64,000 nucleotides of DNA from JABWBJ01 sp036507855 (lineage in GTDB: Bacteria > Gemmatimonadota > Gemmatimonadetes > Gemmatimonadales > Gemmatimonadaceae), in assembly GCA_036507855.1 (NCBI GenBank), contig DATCIJ010000013.1:33778-97777 (forward strand), in the 5' to 3' direction. Under the pieces are notes generated by a model that was not told the DNA's origin, did no database searches, and was given only the letters and a program-made list of their open reading frames with translations. Both the position numbers and the translations under genes were made by a program. Positions 22,617 to 32,322 of the stretch are shown here, in pieces. Numbering within the stretch: position 1 is the stretch's first letter; the number at the start of each line of letters is the position of its first letter.

Positions 22617-24923
22617 ATGCGAATCGCGAGGGTGGGCGTGGTTGGCGCTGGCGCGATGGGAACCGGCATCGCGGCGCTGGCCGCCTCCGCCGGATTCCCG
22701 GTAGAGCTCCTCGATGTTCCCGATTCGCCGGATCGAGACGGGAGGGCGCGGGGGGCAATCGACAGGGCGCTGAAGTCGCGACCATCTGCGTTCATGGACC
22801 CGGCGTGCGCCGCCCGGATCTCGGTCGGGAATACCGAGGATCACCTCGACCGCCTTCGCGAGTGCGACTGGATCATCGAGGCCATCATCGAGCGGCCCGA
22901 ACCCAAGCGCGACCTCTTCGCGCGCATCGAACCGCTGGTTCGATCCGATGCGATCGTGACCTCCAACACGTCAGGGATTCCCATTCACATGCTGGGCGCC
23001 GGACGAAGCGATCGGTTCCGGCAGCACTTCCTCGGCACGCATTTCTTCAATCCTGTCCGGCATCTCCACCTGCTCGAGCTCATCCCCACCACGGACACGC
23101 TTCCCGATGTGGTCGCGCGAATTCGCGACTTTGCTGAACGAATGCTCGGGAAAGGCGTGATCCTGGCGCGCGACGTGCCCGGCTTTGTCGCGAACCGGCT
23201 CGGCCTGCATGGCTTGTTCCGAACCATTCGTCTCATGGAGGATTTCGGCCTCACCATCGACGAGGTCGATGCGTTGACCGGTCCATTCCTCGGCCGGCCG
23301 AAGTCGGCAACCTTCCGGACGGCTGACATTTCCGGGCTCGACGTGCTGGTCGACGTGTCAGCCGGTCTCTCCAGCACAACGGGCGAGGACTTCTCGCTCC
23401 CCGCCTGGATTCACGACCTCGTCAGGCAGGGCAAACTCGGCGTCAAGACGGGGGCCGGATTCTACCGGAAGGACGGCGCGAAGATCCTGACGCTCGATTG
23501 GCGCACCGGTGAGTACCGCCCGCAGGTCATTCCGGACTTCGCGGACCTCAAGTTCCTGCAGCGCGAGCCGCTCACCCGGCGCCTGAAGGGGATCACCCGA
23601 GCGGGAGGAACGCACGCCGAGTTCCTGCGGGCGCTCCTGCTGGAAACGGCGGCCTACACGCTGGCGAAGACGCCTGGAATCGCCTACGACATCGCGTCCG
23701 TGGATCGAGCGCTCGAATGGGGATTCGCCTGGGAGCTCGGCCCCTTCTGTGTGTTTGACGCCATCGGAGCCGATTGGCTGCGCGCCGCGTTCGCGGAACG
23801 CAACATGGGAGAACCAGGCCTCCTCGCTACGGCACGCGAGGGATTCTACCGCCGGCTGAGCAGCGGACCCCGTCAACTCTCGTTTGTCGGGGAATACGCG
23901 CCTATCGAACCGATCCCGCATGCGCTCGACCTGGATCTCGTCGAGTTGCGTCTGGGATCCCTGGCATCGAATCGTGAGGCGACGCTGCTCGATATCGGCG
24001 ACGGCGTCGCGTTGCTCAAGCTGCACGGCAAGCTGAATACGCTTGGCATGGGTGCGCTGGACCTCATCGATCAGTCGCTGGACCTGGTGGACCGGAGCGG
24101 GTTTGTTGGCCTCGTCCTCGGCAGCATGAACGCCAACACGTTCTCGGCCGGGGCGAACCTGGTCGAACTGCTGGCCGAAGTCGACGCGGGACATTGGGAT
24201 GAGCTCGATGCCGCGGTTCGGCGCTTCCAGCACACCGTGGCGCGATTGCGGAGCGTCGCCTTCCCCGTCGTGGTCGCGCCGAACGGGCTTACGCTCGGGG
24301 GCGGCGCCGAGTTCGCGCTCCACGCGTCACGGGTGCAGGCTGGCGGGGAACTCTATATGGGCCTCGTGGAGGTGGGCGTGGGGCTTCTCCCGGCAGGGGG
24401 CGGCACGAAAGAGCTCCTCTTCCGGTTCACGCGGGAGCTGGAACCGTACGAGGAAGCAGATCCGTTCGAGGCGGTGAAGCGCGCGTTCAAGCTCATCTCG
24501 ATGGGAACGATGAGCGCGAGCGCGCTCGACGCCCGCCGGCTTGGCCTTCTGCGCAACGGCGATCGCATAACGATGAATCGCGACCGTGTCCTCAGCGACG
24601 CGAAGGCACGGGTCCTCGAGTTGGCGCCGGACTACACGCCGGCGGAGCCGAGAACGATTCGCGCCCTGGGCAGGGAAGGATTGGGAAACCTGTCGTACGG
24701 CATCTGGGCAATGCGCGAGGGCGGCTACATCACCGATCACGAAGTGACCATCGGCCGCAGGATCGCGCATGTGCTGTGCGGCGGTGACGGCTCTCCGCGA
24801 ATGGTCACCGAGCAGGACATTCTCGACCTCGAGCGCGAGGCGTTCCTTTCGCTGCTGGGGACGCCGGAAACACGCGCCCGGATTGTCTACATGCTGGAGA
24901 ACGGCAAACCTCTCCGGAACTGA
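22617..24923 (+). CDS. fadN: 3-hydroxyacyl-CoA dehydrogenase/enoyl-CoA hydratase fusion (FadN type)
   Basis: A 768-residue beta-oxidation enzyme in the FadN order: dehydrogenase first, hydratase last. The NAD-binding site VGVVGAGAMGTGIAALAA is at residues 6-23. The dehydrogenase motifs SNTSGIPI, GTHFFNPVRHLHLLELI and DVPGFVANRLG follow. The hydratase half has SMNANTFSAGANLVEL, GLTLGGGAEFALHASR (first catalytic Glu) and EVGVGLLPAGGGTKELL. I chose ATG 22617, which has a GAGG ribosome-binding site and matches the usual start, over ATG 22569. It is followed after 2 bp by the thiolase gene, giving a complete beta-oxidation cycle apart from acyl-CoA dehydrogenase. Confidence 0.92.
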   Translation: MRIARVGVVGAGAMGTGIAALAASAGFPVELLDVPDSPDRDGRARGAIDRALKSRPSAFMDPACAARISVGNTEDHLDRLRECDWIIEAIIERPEPKRDLFARIEPLVRSDAIVTSNTSGIPIHMLGAGRSDRFRQHFLGTHFFNPVRHLHLLELIPTTDTLPDVVARIRDFAERMLGKGVILARDVPGFVANRLGLHGLFRTIRLMEDFGLTIDEVDALTGPFLGRPKSATFRTADISGLDVLVDVSAGLSSTTGEDFSLPAWIHDLVRQGKLGVKTGAGFYRKDGAKILTLDWRTGEYRPQVIPDFADLKFLQREPLTRRLKGITRAGGTHAEFLRALLLETAAYTLAKTPGIAYDIASVDRALEWGFAWELGPFCVFDAIGADWLRAAFAERNMGEPGLLATAREGFYRRLSSGPRQLSFVGEYAPIEPIPHALDLDLVELRLGSLASNREATLLDIGDGVALLKLHGKLNTLGMGALDLIDQSLDLVDRSGFVGLVLGSMNANTFSAGANLVELLAEVDAGHWDELDAAVRRFQHTVARLRSVAFPVVVAPNGLTLGGGAEFALHASRVQAGGELYMGLVEVGVGLLPAGGGTKELLFRFTRELEPYEEADPFEAVKRAFKLISMGTMSASALDARRLGLLRNGDRITMNRDRVLSDAKARVLELAPDYTPAEPRTIRALGREGLGNLSYGIWAMREGGYITDHEVTIGRRIAHVLCGGDGSPRMVTEQDILDLEREAFLSLLGTPETRARIVYMLENGKPLRN

Positions 24924-24925
24924 CC

Positions 24926-26089
24926 ATGCCTGATGCCGTAATCGTCAGCGCCGTCCGCACGGCGGTCGGACGCGGGAAGAGCGACGGGTCGCTTGCGGGG
25001 GTTCATCCCATCGACCTGTCGGCCCTCGTCATCCAGGAAGCGGTGAAGCGCGCGGATGTGGACCCACGCGACATTGACGACGTGTTGTGGGGATGCGCCA
25101 TGCCCGAGGGCTCGCAGGGACTGAACATCGGCAGGCTGGCGGTCCTGCGCGCGCGATTGCCGGTGCAGGTGCCGGCGGCGACGGTGAACCGGTTCTGTTC
25201 CTCGGGACTGCAGACGGTCGCCAGCGCGGCGCAGTCGATCATGACGGGCATGGCCGATGTGGTGATTGCCGGCGGCGTGGAGATGATGAGCCAGGTGCCG
25301 ATGTCAGGGTGGCACACCCGGCTGCATCCGGACATGACCGAAAGCATGATTGCCATGGGGTTGACCGCGGAGCGCGTGGCGGATCGCTGGCAGGTGTCCC
25401 GGGTCGACCAGGATGCGTATGCCCTGGAAAGTCATCGCAAGGCCGCTGCCGCGCTGGCGGATGGACGCTTCGCGGACCAGATCGTGCCCGTTCCCGTGCA
25501 GCGCGTGAAGTGGAGTGGCGCCACAAAGCAGGTTGAGGAGGGTCACTTCGCGGTGGACGAACTCGTGCGACCCGACACGAGTCTCGAGCGACTCGCGAAG
25601 CTCAAGCCGGTCTTCAGGCAGAACGGCAGCGTCACAGCGGGCAACGCGAGTCCGTATTCGGACGGCGCGGCCGCTGTTGTCGTCGTGAGCGGCGACTATG
25701 CCCGGGCGCACGGGCTCAAAGTGCTCGCGCGATTCATCACGTTCGCCGCGGCCGGGGTGGAGCCCGACGTCATGGGAATCGGCCCGGTGCAGGCCGTGCC
25801 CAAGGCACTGAAGCGGGCCGGCATCGACCTGTCCGATATCGCCCTCATCGAGTTCAATGAGGCGTTCGCGTCACAGGCGCTGGCCGTGAAGCGCGAGCTG
25901 GGGTTTCCCGACGACCGTCTCAACGTGAACGGCGGAGCGATCGCGCTGGGGCATCCCCTGGGTGCAACGGGCGCCAAGCTGGTAACGCAACTGCTTCACG
26001 AACTGGGTCGACGCGGCGGGGGCCACGGCCTCGTGACGATGTGCATTGGCGGCGGGATGGGGGCGGCTGGAGTGTTTGAGGTACGCTAG
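24926..26089 (+). CDS. fadA: Acetyl-CoA C-acyltransferase (thiolase)
   Basis: A 387-residue thiolase. The acyl-accepting Cys is in NRFCSSGLQTVA (about residue 90), the catalytic His in GGAIALGHPLGATGA, and the second Cys in TMCIGGGMGAAG; EFNEAFA is also conserved. It cleaves 3-ketoacyl-CoA to acetyl-CoA as the last step of beta-oxidation. It is translationally close to fadN with a 2-bp gap. The stop runs into a CATCAGG stutter repeat. Confidence 0.95.
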   Translation: MPDAVIVSAVRTAVGRGKSDGSLAGVHPIDLSALVIQEAVKRADVDPRDIDDVLWGCAMPEGSQGLNIGRLAVLRARLPVQVPAATVNRFCSSGLQTVASAAQSIMTGMADVVIAGGVEMMSQVPMSGWHTRLHPDMTESMIAMGLTAERVADRWQVSRVDQDAYALESHRKAAAALADGRFADQIVPVPVQRVKWSGATKQVEEGHFAVDELVRPDTSLERLAKLKPVFRQNGSVTAGNASPYSDGAAAVVVVSGDYARAHGLKVLARFITFAAAGVEPDVMGIGPVQAVPKALKRAGIDLSDIALIEFNEAFASQALAVKRELGFPDDRLNVNGGAIALGHPLGATGAKLVTQLLHELGRRGGGHGLVTMCIGGGMGAAGVFEVR

Positions 26090-26090
26090 G

Positions 26091-26141
26091 CATCAGGCAT
26101 CAGGCATGGGGCATCAGCTCTCAGGACTCACGACTCACGAC
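26091..26141 (+). repeat. Stutter repeat, CATCAGG then GACTCAC type
   Basis: CATCAGGCATCAGGCAT is followed by TCAGGACTCACGACTCACGAC. These are two different stutter words joined in one spacer between fadA and icd. There is no matching second arm. The first word reappears in both arms of 32889-32983. Confidence 0.6.
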
Positions 26142-26143
26142 AA

Positions 26144-27364
<1,221 letters not shown>

Positions 27365-27365
27365 G

Positions 27366-27478
27366 TGCGAGGTCCGAGGTTCGAGGTCCGAGGTTCGAGG
27401 TTCGAGGTTCGAGGTCCGAGGTTGTGACGACGCGGAGACTTCGCTCCTCGTAGCTCGGACCTCTGACCTCGGACCTAG
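27366..27478. repeat. Stutter inverted repeat, GAGGTTCGAGGTCCG type
   Basis: The left arm (27366-27424) holds about eight GAGGTCC/GAGGTTC words in a row, and the right arm (27453-27478) holds GGACCTCTGACCTCGGACCT, its complement. It lies between convergent icd and ridA and supplies the ridA stop (TAG at 27475-27477). Confidence 0.75.
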
Positions 27479-27849
27479 GTAGTCGCAATCGCCTGAATCT
27501 CGATCTGATACCCGTAATGCAGCTCCTTCACGGGCACGATCGCGCGAGCCGGGCGATGTGAGCCCATGATTCGCGAGTAGGTCGCGTTTACCTCGCTCCA
27601 CAGCGAGATGTCCGACACGTAGATCGTCATCTGGACCACCCTGTCGAGGCCACTGCCCGCGGCCTTCAGGATGGCCTCGATGTTTCGCAACGTTTGTTCG
27701 GTCTGCTCGCCAATCGGTCCGGGCCGATGCTCCTTCTGGCCGGGAACGAACGCCAACTGGCCGGCCACGAATACGAAGCCATTGTGGACCACGGCCTGCG
27801 AATAGTGACCGCCGGGGACAGGCGCAGTGTCGGTTGTGATGAAGTTCAT
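27475..27849 (-). CDS. ridA: RidA family enamine/imine deaminase
   Basis: A 124-residue protein from ATG 27849. GGHYSQAVVHNGFVFVAGQ, the EQTLRNIEAIL helix, YVSDISLW and RPARAIVPV (catalytic Arg) are standard RidA motifs. RidA hydrolyses reactive enamine/imine intermediates from amino-acid metabolism. It follows fahA by 17 bp on the same strand and probably shares its transcript. The in-frame extension upstream overlaps fahA and is rejected. Confidence 0.93.
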   Translation of the reverse strand: MNFITTDTAPVPGGHYSQAVVHNGFVFVAGQLAFVPGQKEHRPGPIGEQTEQTLRNIEAILKAAGSGLDRVVQMTIYVSDISLWSEVNATYSRIMGSHRPARAIVPVKELHYGYQIEIQAIATT

Positions 27850-27866
27850 CGCCGGATTGGTGAAGG

Positions 27867-29198
27867 TCAGGCCGGCCGCAGCGCCGGAAGGATGACACCG
27901 GAGCATTCCCCGAAGCCGATGCGGGCAAAGCCCTCGCGAGCGCACCACCCACGCAGGATGACTTCGTCGCCATCCTCGAGAAACCGCCGCTCCTCGCCGT
28001 TCGGCAGGCGCAGCGGCTCAGCGCCCCGACGGGTCAACTCGAGCAGGCAGCCCCGCGACTCGCGCGATGGTCCGGAGATCGTTCCGCTCCCGAGCAGGTC
28101 CCCGGGGCGCAGGTTACACCCGTTGCTGGTGTGATGGGCGACAAGCTGCGCGGGCGTCCAGTACATCTCGGCGAGCGTCGAGCGCGATAGCGCGACTGGC
28201 GCCGCGCGCTCATCTCGCATGCGCCTGGTGTGAAGCAACACTTCAACGTGCACATCGAGGGCGCCGGCCTCGGCGTCGGCACGATGAGCGAGATAGGGAA
28301 GCGGCGCCGGATCTCCCGGCGCTCGCGAAGCGGCGGGAACATGGAATGGCGCCAGCGCCTCCATCGTGACCACCCAGGGCGAGAGCGTGGTCGCAAAACT
28401 CTTGGACAGGAATGGACCGAGCGGTTGGTACTCCCAGGCCTGGATGTCCCGCGCCGACCAGTCATTCAACAGGCAGAGGCCGAAGATCAGCTGCTCCGCC
28501 CGCGCGATCGGGACAGGCTCGCCGAGGGCATTGCCCGTTCCGATGAAGAACCCTGCCTCGACCTCGTAATCCAATCGGGCCGTCGGGGCCACGGTTGGCG
28601 GGCCCTTCTCATCGGCCGACGCCTGCCCGGTGGGCCGGCGCACCGGCGTGCCGCTCACGACCAGTGACGATGACCGGCCGTGATACCCAATGGGAACCCA
28701 TTTGTAGTTAGGCAGGAGCGGGTTGTCCGGGCGGAACATGCTGCCGACGTTCGTCGCGTGCGACAGTGACGCGTAGAAATCCGTGTAGTCGCCCACGTCG
28801 GCCGGCAGCGACAACTCGATGTCCGCCTGATGGACCATGACGTCGTTGCGGAGTCGCCGGGCGCGTTCCCCTTCGGCGGTATCCGAGCGCAGCAGGTGGC
28901 TGGCCTGCAACCGAAGCGCGCTCCAGTGAATGGGCTCCAGCGCCAGCAGTGCGTTGAGCGAGGACGACGCGCATCGCGAGCCGGCGCGCGACGCGGCGCC
29001 CTCCAGCAGACCCGAGCGGGCGGCCGCCGCCAGGTCCAGAACCTCGCCTCCAATCGCCATACCGACACGCCACCGCTCGTCCGCGTCTCGCCGACGGAAC
29101 ACTGCCAGCGGGAGATTCTGCACGGGAAAGTCGGTCGCCGGCTCGGCGGCCGAGTCGACCCACGACTCGAGATCGGCGCGATGTGTCTCGTTGATCAT
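27867..29198 (-). CDS. fahA: Fumarylacetoacetase
   Basis: A 443-residue last enzyme of tyrosine degradation, which splits fumarylacetoacetate into fumarate and acetoacetate. The N-terminus has the small domain (DFPVQNLPLAVF). Catalytic and metal residues appear in DYTDFYASLSHATNVG, PIGYHGRSSSLVVSGT, DYEVEAGFFIG and LLNDWSARDIQAWEY. ATG 29198 overlaps the stop of the preceding gene by 4 bp. The operon order is unknown gene, unknown gene, fahA, ridA; hmgA and hppD are not in the window. Confidence 0.95.
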   Translation of the reverse strand: MINETHRADLESWVDSAAEPATDFPVQNLPLAVFRRRDADERWRVGMAIGGEVLDLAAAARSGLLEGAASRAGSRCASSSLNALLALEPIHWSALRLQASHLLRSDTAEGERARRLRNDVMVHQADIELSLPADVGDYTDFYASLSHATNVGSMFRPDNPLLPNYKWVPIGYHGRSSSLVVSGTPVRRPTGQASADEKGPPTVAPTARLDYEVEAGFFIGTGNALGEPVPIARAEQLIFGLCLLNDWSARDIQAWEYQPLGPFLSKSFATTLSPWVVTMEALAPFHVPAASRAPGDPAPLPYLAHRADAEAGALDVHVEVLLHTRRMRDERAAPVALSRSTLAEMYWTPAQLVAHHTSNGCNLRPGDLLGSGTISGPSRESRGCLLELTRRGAEPLRLPNGEERRFLEDGDEVILRGWCAREGFARIGFGECSGVILPALRPA

Positions 29199-30073
29199 GC
29201 GTGTGGCACGGCCTCGAGTCCGATCTCCGCCATCGGTTCGCGGAACGAGCAGGATCCAAAGCCAGCGAAGAACGACGCACGCACCTCGTCGAGTTCCCGT
29301 TTCGTCAACCGCTCGTCGCGCCACGCCAAGCCGCTGTCGGTGAATTCGAACGCGGCCATGGAGCGCTCATCGAGCACCTCGAGCACGACATCGTCGCTCC
29401 GGCCGAACCAGAGCAGCGCGGCGGCAATGGCCACGTTCAGGAAGCCGAACATCAAGCCGGTCGGCGGCACGGGTTCGTACGTGAGGCGATAGTTCCCCCG
29501 GATGGCGTGATGAAGGCCCGCGGTGGCCTTGAAGCGTATCCGCGCGTTCCGGCACGCGCGCAGGAAATCGAGGACCTGTCGTGGCGTGGGAAACGCGTCG
29601 GCGGTGACGCCCCCCGTGCGGATCTTCGCCGCCGCGTCCACGCGTGCGACGGCCGCGGCGAAAGCGTCCAGGTCTTCCACGCCGGCACCCGGTTCGATGA
29701 ACACCTGAAGACCCGCGAGCGCCGTGGCGTGCGCAACCTCCGGTATTCCACCAGCCTTCAGCTCCGCGGCCTCGATCACGTAGTTCCGTGTGTACCAGCG
29801 GAGATCCGCGATGGTAGCGCAATCGGAGAGGCTCGCAACGAGACTCACCGGCCACGGCGTGCCGTTCACCGCCAACACTGCTGCCTCGTGCGAGAACTCA
29901 GCGCCTCGTGACAGCGAAACAACGAACCGACCCAGTGCCCAGCTATCCGTCGCCGCGCGATGGCGCGAGTACTCCGCCACCGCGTCGGCCATGCTCAGCG
30001 AGGCCGGGGGAAACAGACCGGCGTAGTCGATCGCCCCGGCCAGCAGGCTCCGACAGGACAGTGCTGCGCTCAG
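29195..30073 (-). CDS. Unknown TIM-barrel-like protein in the fahA operon
   Basis: About 290 residues beginning near LLAGAIDYAGLFPPASLSM and containing FIEPGAGVEDLD, AAAKIRTGG and RFKATAGLHHAIRG. The spacing of strands and Gly-rich turns, and the KIRTGG and KATAGLHH motifs, suggest a barrel enzyme. I cannot name a family. It is translationally coupled to fahA (4-bp overlap), which suggests a role in aromatic amino-acid breakdown. No ATG, GTG or TTG lies close to the expected start. A CTG at 30073 overlaps the upstream stop by 4 bp (CTGA) and is my choice; the next ATG would overlap the upstream gene heavily. Confidence 0.65.
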   Translation of the reverse strand: MSAALSCRSLLAGAIDYAGLFPPASLSMADAVAEYSRHRAATDSWALGRFVVSLSRGAEFSHEAAVLAVNGTPWPVSLVASLSDCATIADLRWYTRNYVIEAAELKAGGIPEVAHATALAGLQVFIEPGAGVEDLDAFAAAVARVDAAAKIRTGGVTADAFPTPRQVLDFLRACRNARIRFKATAGLHHAIRGNYRLTYEPVPPTGLMFGFLNVAIAAALLWFGRSDDVVLEVLDERSMAAFEFTDSGLAWRDERLTKRELDEVRASFFAGFGSCSFREPMAEIGLEAVPHA

Positions 30074-30543
30074 CGCGCCGCCGCCTTCGGCGCGTAACGC
30101 GGCCGGAGGCGCTCCATCAGTTTCTTTCCAGCCTCCGTTTGCGTGGCCACCCATTCGGCATTCAGGAACCGCACGCCCGTGTTCTGCGCGCGAACGTGCT
30201 CGAGGTAGGGCTCGATCTTGGCGAACAAGACCATGCCCTCGCCCGTACTCTCCAGCGCGAAGTCGGGATGCAGTATGCCCCACTTCATCATGCCATAGAC
30301 CATCTCCCAGTAGCTCACAACCTGCCTGAGGGCGGAATTGAGGGGGTGGTCCTGCTTGAGCACGGCGACGGCTTCCTCGGCATTCGCAGGACGGAACCGC
30401 GAGTAGATGGCCGCGCGAGACTCCCGCATCACCGCTTCCCGGCGCAGCTCATAGAGGTGCAGGACGATGGTCGCGTCGTGGTTATCCGGGTATTCCTTTG
30501 TCAGCACGTTATGATCCTCGTTGAGTCCGTCGGAGTCTGGCAT
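30070..30543 (-). CDS. Conserved-looking hypothetical protein, helical
   Basis: A 157-residue soluble protein from ATG 30543, largely helical (VLHLYELRREAVMRESRAA, VSYWEMVYGMMKWGILHP, FLNAEWVATQTEAGKKLME). It has no signal peptide, metal motif or membrane segment, and I recognise no family. As the first gene of the run leading to fahA and ridA it is probably co-transcribed with them. It is divergent from the small lipoprotein at 30652. Confidence 0.6.
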   Translation of the reverse strand: MPDSDGLNEDHNVLTKEYPDNHDATIVLHLYELRREAVMRESRAAIYSRFRPANAEEAVAVLKQDHPLNSALRQVVSYWEMVYGMMKWGILHPDFALESTGEGMVLFAKIEPYLEHVRAQNTGVRFLNAEWVATQTEAGKKLMERLRPRYAPKAAAR

Positions 30544-30651
30544 TATGGCCGGGTTGACGTGCCCTTCGCCAGCACCGTCGCTGGCGACCGACTGACCCAA
30601 CGGCGTGGCACCGGGTATCATCGCGTGCCCAACTGTACCAGGAGAACGAGA

Positions 30652-31017
30652 ATGCGCCGCTCCACGCACCTGATGGTGCTGCTCGGGCTGTCAGTCGCGC
30701 TGACTGGCTGCGCCTCGCGGCGCGGCACCACGTACACGGCCGAGGAACCAACCGTTCTGGTGGTGAAGAACGACAGCTATCTCGACCACAACGTCTACCT
30801 GCTGCAGGGAATGCAGCGAATCAGGATGGGGACCGCTCGCGGTCTGGCGACCACTCGGTTCACCATTCCGCGCCAGTACGTCTTCGGGGTCAGCGTCCTG
30901 CAGTTTCTGGCCGATCCCATCGGCGGGAACGTGACCCCGGTCTCCGAGCGTATCAGCGTGGTGCCGGGTGATGAGGTGCACCTGCTCATCAGGGGATATG
31001 ACGAGGGCCGCGAATAG
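30652..31017 (+). CDS. Small lipoprotein, unknown function
   Basis: A 121-residue lipoprotein preceded by GGAG at a good distance. The lipobox is ALTGC near residue 20. The mature part is predicted to be mostly beta (TVLVVKNDSYLDHNVYLLQ, ATTRFTIPRQYVFGVSVL, ISVVPGDEVHLLIRG), like a small Ig- or PEGA-type domain. Longer in-frame readings from upstream lack a signal and are rejected. A repeat element begins 19 bp after the stop. Confidence 0.7.
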   Translation: MRRSTHLMVLLGLSVALTGCASRRGTTYTAEEPTVLVVKNDSYLDHNVYLLQGMQRIRMGTARGLATTRFTIPRQYVFGVSVLQFLADPIGGNVTPVSERISVVPGDEVHLLIRGYDEGRE

Positions 31018-31036
31018 GTCGCGGCCCGGTCCTCAA

Positions 31037-31124
31037 CTAGTGCCGTTCCAACTTGTTTCACCGAACGCTCGAAGGTATGGGTGTGCAGTGAACCACTTGG
31101 CGAGAATAGTTGGAACGGCACTAG
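31037..31124. mobile_element. 88-bp palindromic MITE/REP-like element, copy 2
   Basis: Same length, orientation and 17-bp terminal repeats as 14740-14827; 86 of 88 positions agree, and the two differences are near the centre (GTATGCATT versus GTGTGCAGT). Like copy 1, its right-hand CTAG contains the stop codon of the adjacent minus-strand gene. Confidence 0.8.
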
Positions 31125-31678
31125 CGCGGGATCCGAACCGGAATCTGGCTCGGCGGCCGCGGATGGCGCGGACAGTGTCCCGGGTCCACTCGTCCGCCTC
31201 GCAGGACCACACCAATGACGGTTCCCATGTCCGGGCCCGGGTCGGGCCCTCGCCAATCGCCTGACCCGCCTCTGACGGCGACGGGCAGCGGGGCCTCGCG
31301 CGGTATGATCGACGGGACCCGCGGAGTGCTGACGCTTTCCGTGGTCGAGTCGACCTGAACCGCGGGTGCCGCATCATCATTCGCGACCGACGGTACCGGG
31401 ATGACTTCGGCAGGCACGGAATCCTGTCCCTCACGCACCACAACGTCGGGTTCCGGTCGCTTCACGGGGCGCGGCACCCGCACCTGTTCAATCTCGGAGA
31501 CAAAGCGGACCGGCTGATAACTCTGGGTGGAGCTGGCCAGGTCCTGCGCGCGCGCTTTCGCCGCTGCCAGGGTGCTGGCTGCATCCTCAGCGCCGCGACC
31601 TGCTGGTTGGGACGAGGGGCCGCACGCCGCGACGGCCAGGAACAGCAGGGTGAATCGAGCGACCAAACTCCGTATCAT
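31121..31678 (-). CDS. Proline-rich lipoprotein, unknown function
   Basis: A 185-residue lipoprotein from ATG 31678 with lipobox AVAAC (about Cys18). After a short helix (AASTLAAAKARAQDLASS) it is low-complexity, Pro/Val/Asp-rich and probably disordered (RVPRPVKRPEPDVVV, VPAEVIPVPSV). Nothing points to an enzyme. The TAG stop lies in the terminal CTAG of the repeat element, so the 3' end may mark the insertion site. Confidence 0.6.
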   Translation of the reverse strand: MIRSLVARFTLLFLAVAACGPSSQPAGRGAEDAASTLAAAKARAQDLASSTQSYQPVRFVSEIEQVRVPRPVKRPEPDVVVREGQDSVPAEVIPVPSVANDDAAPAVQVDSTTESVSTPRVPSIIPREAPLPVAVRGGSGDWRGPDPGPDMGTVIGVVLRGGRVDPGHCPRHPRPPSQIPVRIPR

Positions 31679-31752
31679 CGGGTCTCCCGTGTTCGACCGT
31701 GTTCTGAACTCTGACGGCATCATCTCCCCCAGGCAATCCCCCGGTATCGGCC

Positions 31753-32319
31753 ATGACTCGCCATCGACCGCGGTCTCACCTCGACGCACTGATACTCGCC
31801 CTCGCGCTCGGCTGTTCCACGGCCGGGGCTCCGGCCGCGGAACTCTCGTCCGCCGAACGACAGGCCATCGCCGACTCCATCCGGACCCTGCTCGTCGACA
31901 GCTACGTCTTCGACGGCACGGATCCCGTCCCGCGGTTCATGCGTCTCTATGCCGACACGGGACGCGTCGTCTCGGCTGCTTCGGGCGGCTTTACGCTAGC
32001 CCGGGATTCCGTGCAGCGTGCCCTTTCCACGTTCTGGAACACCGCCGGTCAATACATGCAGCAACCGTCGTGGACCTGGGGGGCAATGTCGATCGACGTC
32101 CTCTCCCGGGATGCGGTCGTCGTAACGGCTCGGTACACGGTACCGCACTGGACGCCAGAGGGACGGCCGCATGTGCTGGGCGGTGCCTGGACGTCGGTAT
32201 GGACGCACCGGCCGGATCGCTGGGCGATTGTGCACGAGCACCTCTCCGACCTGCCCCGCGTCGTCGCGGAGCGCGTCGAAGCCACGATGCCCGCGGCTCC
32301 GCCCGGACCACGACGATAG
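31753..32319 (+). CDS. Exported SnoaL/NTF2-like protein
   Basis: A 188-residue protein with a lipobox-like ALALGC near residue 21. The mature part has the cone-shaped NTF2 pattern: helix (AERQAIADSIRTLLVDSYVF), FMRLYADTGRVV strand pair, and late strands DAVVVTARYTVPHW and TSVWTHRPDRWAIVHEHLS, as in DUF4440/SnoaL-like proteins. Function in this family is varied and unknown here. It ends 3 bp from the convergent phosphatase gene. Confidence 0.7.
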   Translation: MTRHRPRSHLDALILALALGCSTAGAPAAELSSAERQAIADSIRTLLVDSYVFDGTDPVPRFMRLYADTGRVVSAASGGFTLARDSVQRALSTFWNTAGQYMQQPSWTWGAMSIDVLSRDAVVVTARYTVPHWTPEGRPHVLGGAWTSVWTHRPDRWAIVHEHLSDLPRVVAERVEATMPAAPPGPRR

Positions 32320-32322
32320 CGC

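Noticed and set aside
22569..22617. Longer fadN start at ATG 22569
   Set aside because: The first 16 residues have no family match, and the later ATG has a GAGG site at the right distance.
27366..27478. CRISPR or insertion-sequence end
   Set aside because: The words are 7-8 bp, degenerate and without unique spacers; no transposase nearby.
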